From contig CAVSRC010000019.1 in assembly GCA_963730325.1 (NCBI GenBank), positions 558,001 to 622,000 of the forward strand: DNA of 64,000 nt. Reading direction: 5' to 3'. Under the pieces are notes generated by a model. It was not told the origin of the DNA. It searched no databases and was given only the letters and a program-made list of their open reading frames with translations. The stretch comes from CAVSRC01 sp963730325. GTDB taxonomy: Bacteria > Pseudomonadota > Alphaproteobacteria > Rhizobiales > Kaistiaceae. Both the position numbers and the translations under genes were made by a program. This document shows, piece after piece, positions 62,993-64,000 of the stretch. The first letter of the stretch is position 1, and every line of letters begins with the position of its first letter.

Positions 62993-64000
62993 TCAAGTCG
63001 CCGCCATGTCCGGCCCGCCGCCGGCCCCGGCGCGCCGGTCCAGCGCCCATGACACAAGGGCCACAACCAGGGTCAGCGCCATGAAGACGACGCTGATCGC
63101 CGGCAGCCGGGCGTAGACCAGGCCGAGGTTGAGGGCGACGCCGCCGAGCCAGGCGCCGGTCGCGATGCCGACATTGTAGGCGGTGGAAATCAGGGTCGAG
63201 GCGAGATTGGGCGCGTCGTGAGCGGCGGCGAGGATGCGGGCCTGAACCGGCGCGGAGAAGGAAAAGCCTACGGCCGACCACAGGAAGAAGACCACGCCCA
63301 TGGCAATCGCATTGGTGATGGCCGGCAGCGCGGCAAGGTAGAGCACGACCTCGATGACCAGGATGGCGATCATCGCCGGCATCGGCTTCCAGTCGCCGAG
63401 CCGCCCGCCGACGAAATTGCCGAGGATGCCGCCGACGCCCGAAACGAAAAGAAGCACCGGGACAAGGTTCGTGGGCACGCCGGTGACCTTGGTCAGGATC
63501 GGCACGATGAAGGTGAAGGGCACGAAGAAGGCGACCATGCCGAGCGCGATCATGACGAAGGAGGTGAACACCGGCTGGCGCAGCACGGCACGGATTTCGG
63601 CCGCCATGGTCGGCGACCGATGACCGCCGCCCTGGGGCGCGGCGGGGACCAGCAGGGCCAGCGCAACCGTCGCCACGACACCGATGCCGGCGATCGCCCA
63701 GAAGGCCATGCGCCAGCCGAAGGCGTTGCCGATCGCCGTGCCGAGCGGCGCCCCGAGCACATTGGCGACGGTGATGCCGCCGACGACGAAGGATACGGCG
63801 CTTGCCTGACGCGCCCTGGAGACGAGGCGGGTGGCGAGGATCAGCGCAACACCGAAGAAGACGCCGTGACTTGCCGAGATCACCAGCCGCGCCCCCATCA
63901 GCAGCCAGTAGCTGGTCGCCAGCGCGCACAGCGCGTTGCCGGTGACGAACACCAGCATCATCGTCAGCAGCAGGCCGCGGCGGGGGAACCGGCCGGTCGC
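62993..64000 (-). CDS. MFS transporter, DHA1-like, cut by window end
   Basis: At least 336 residues; the 5' part lies beyond the window. The in-frame sequence begins at the window edge with ATGRFPRRGLLLTMMLVF, the motif A loop between helices 2 and 3, so about 60 N-terminal residues are missing. ARLVISASHGVFFGVA and VVGGITVANVLGAPLGTAIG (motif C-like) identify a drug/arabinose-efflux (AraJ-like) DHA1 member. Ten further helices follow; substrate unknown. It lies upstream of amn on the same strand, 55 bases away. Confidence 0.88.
   Translation of the reverse strand, partial: ATGRFPRRGLLLTMMLVFVTGNALCALATSYWLLMGARLVISASHGVFFGVALILATRLVSRARQASAVSFVVGGITVANVLGAPLGTAIGNAFGWRMAFWAIAGIGVVATVALALLVPAAPQGGGHRSPTMAAEIRAVLRQPVFTSFVMIALGMVAFFVPFTFIVPILTKVTGVPTNLVPVLLFVSGVGGILGNFVGGRLGDWKPMPAMIAILVIEVVLYLAALPAITNAIAMGVVFFLWSAVGFSFSAPVQARILAAAHDAPNLASTLISTAYNVGIATGAWLGGVALNLGLVYARLPAISVVFMALTLVVALVSWALDRRAGAGGGPDMAAT

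Overview
The window is GC-rich, densely packed chromosomal DNA from an alphaproteobacterium, most likely of the order Hyphomicrobiales (Rhizobiales). The evidence is gene order. Several conserved alphaproteobacterial blocks appear: bamE | ubiquinol-cytochrome c chaperone-DUF177-plsX-fabH-ihfA-merR-tRNA-Pro; glyA-nrdR-ribD-ribE-ribH-nusB-thiL with hppA; L,D-transpeptidase-ldtR-DUF6163-hemB-RDD-bpt; and trmFO-secDF-yajC-nlpD-pcm-surE-serS-tatCBA-scpBA-nagZ-SPOR-argS with dgt-erpA. The genus cannot be read from the sequence.

Layout. 0.1-4.5 kb is accessory: a phosphotriesterase-family hydrolase, a type II NADH dehydrogenase-like flavoprotein fused to a cyclic-nucleotide-binding domain, a secreted His-rich protein and a Stf0-type sulfotransferase. 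tRNA-Arg and tRNA-Pro follow at 4.5-4.7 kb. 4.8-9.9 kb is the lipid/IHF/MerR operon with divergent bamE. 10.2-19.4 kb runs from the proton pyrophosphatase through thiamine and riboflavin genes to glyA. 19.4-28 kb holds a cell-wall L,D-transpeptidase and its MarR regulator, hemB (broken as assembled), threonine ammonia-lyase, RDD and SLC13 membrane proteins and Bpt. 28-34 kb is accessory again: a bacterial pyruvate decarboxylase with an MFS transporter, a GST, YjbQ and a DUF1127 protein. 34-53.8 kb is the long housekeeping block (tRNA modification, Sec and Tat translocases, cell-wall control, two aminoacyl-tRNA synthetases, condensin partners). 53.9-58.7 kb is an insertion-like module (FIST sensor, GGDEF/EAL protein, TadG-like protein) between argS and dgt. 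58.8-64 kb holds dgt, erpA, a histone-tail/VOC fusion, AMP nucleosidase and an MFS transporter cut by the window edge.

The genes mainly serve core physiology: fatty-acid and phospholipid initiation, riboflavin and thiamine cofactors, one-carbon metabolism, membrane energetics, protein export and envelope maintenance. The accessory genes add alternative NADH oxidation, pyruvate-to-acetaldehyde flux, sulfation and c-di-GMP signalling.

The strongest anomaly is a cluster of frameshifts in hemB, with single ones in serS and tatB. All can be explained by extra bases, and most fit a position where two alternative third-codon bases are both present. That looks more like an assembly artefact (merged haplotypes or consensus errors) than gene decay. 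No CRISPR array, transposase, integrase, rRNA or clear defence system was found, and I did not find a convincing wholly new multi-gene system. The best candidates for new biology are the NADH dehydrogenase/cNMP fusion, the histone-like VOC fusion and the FIST-GGDEF/EAL-TadG module.
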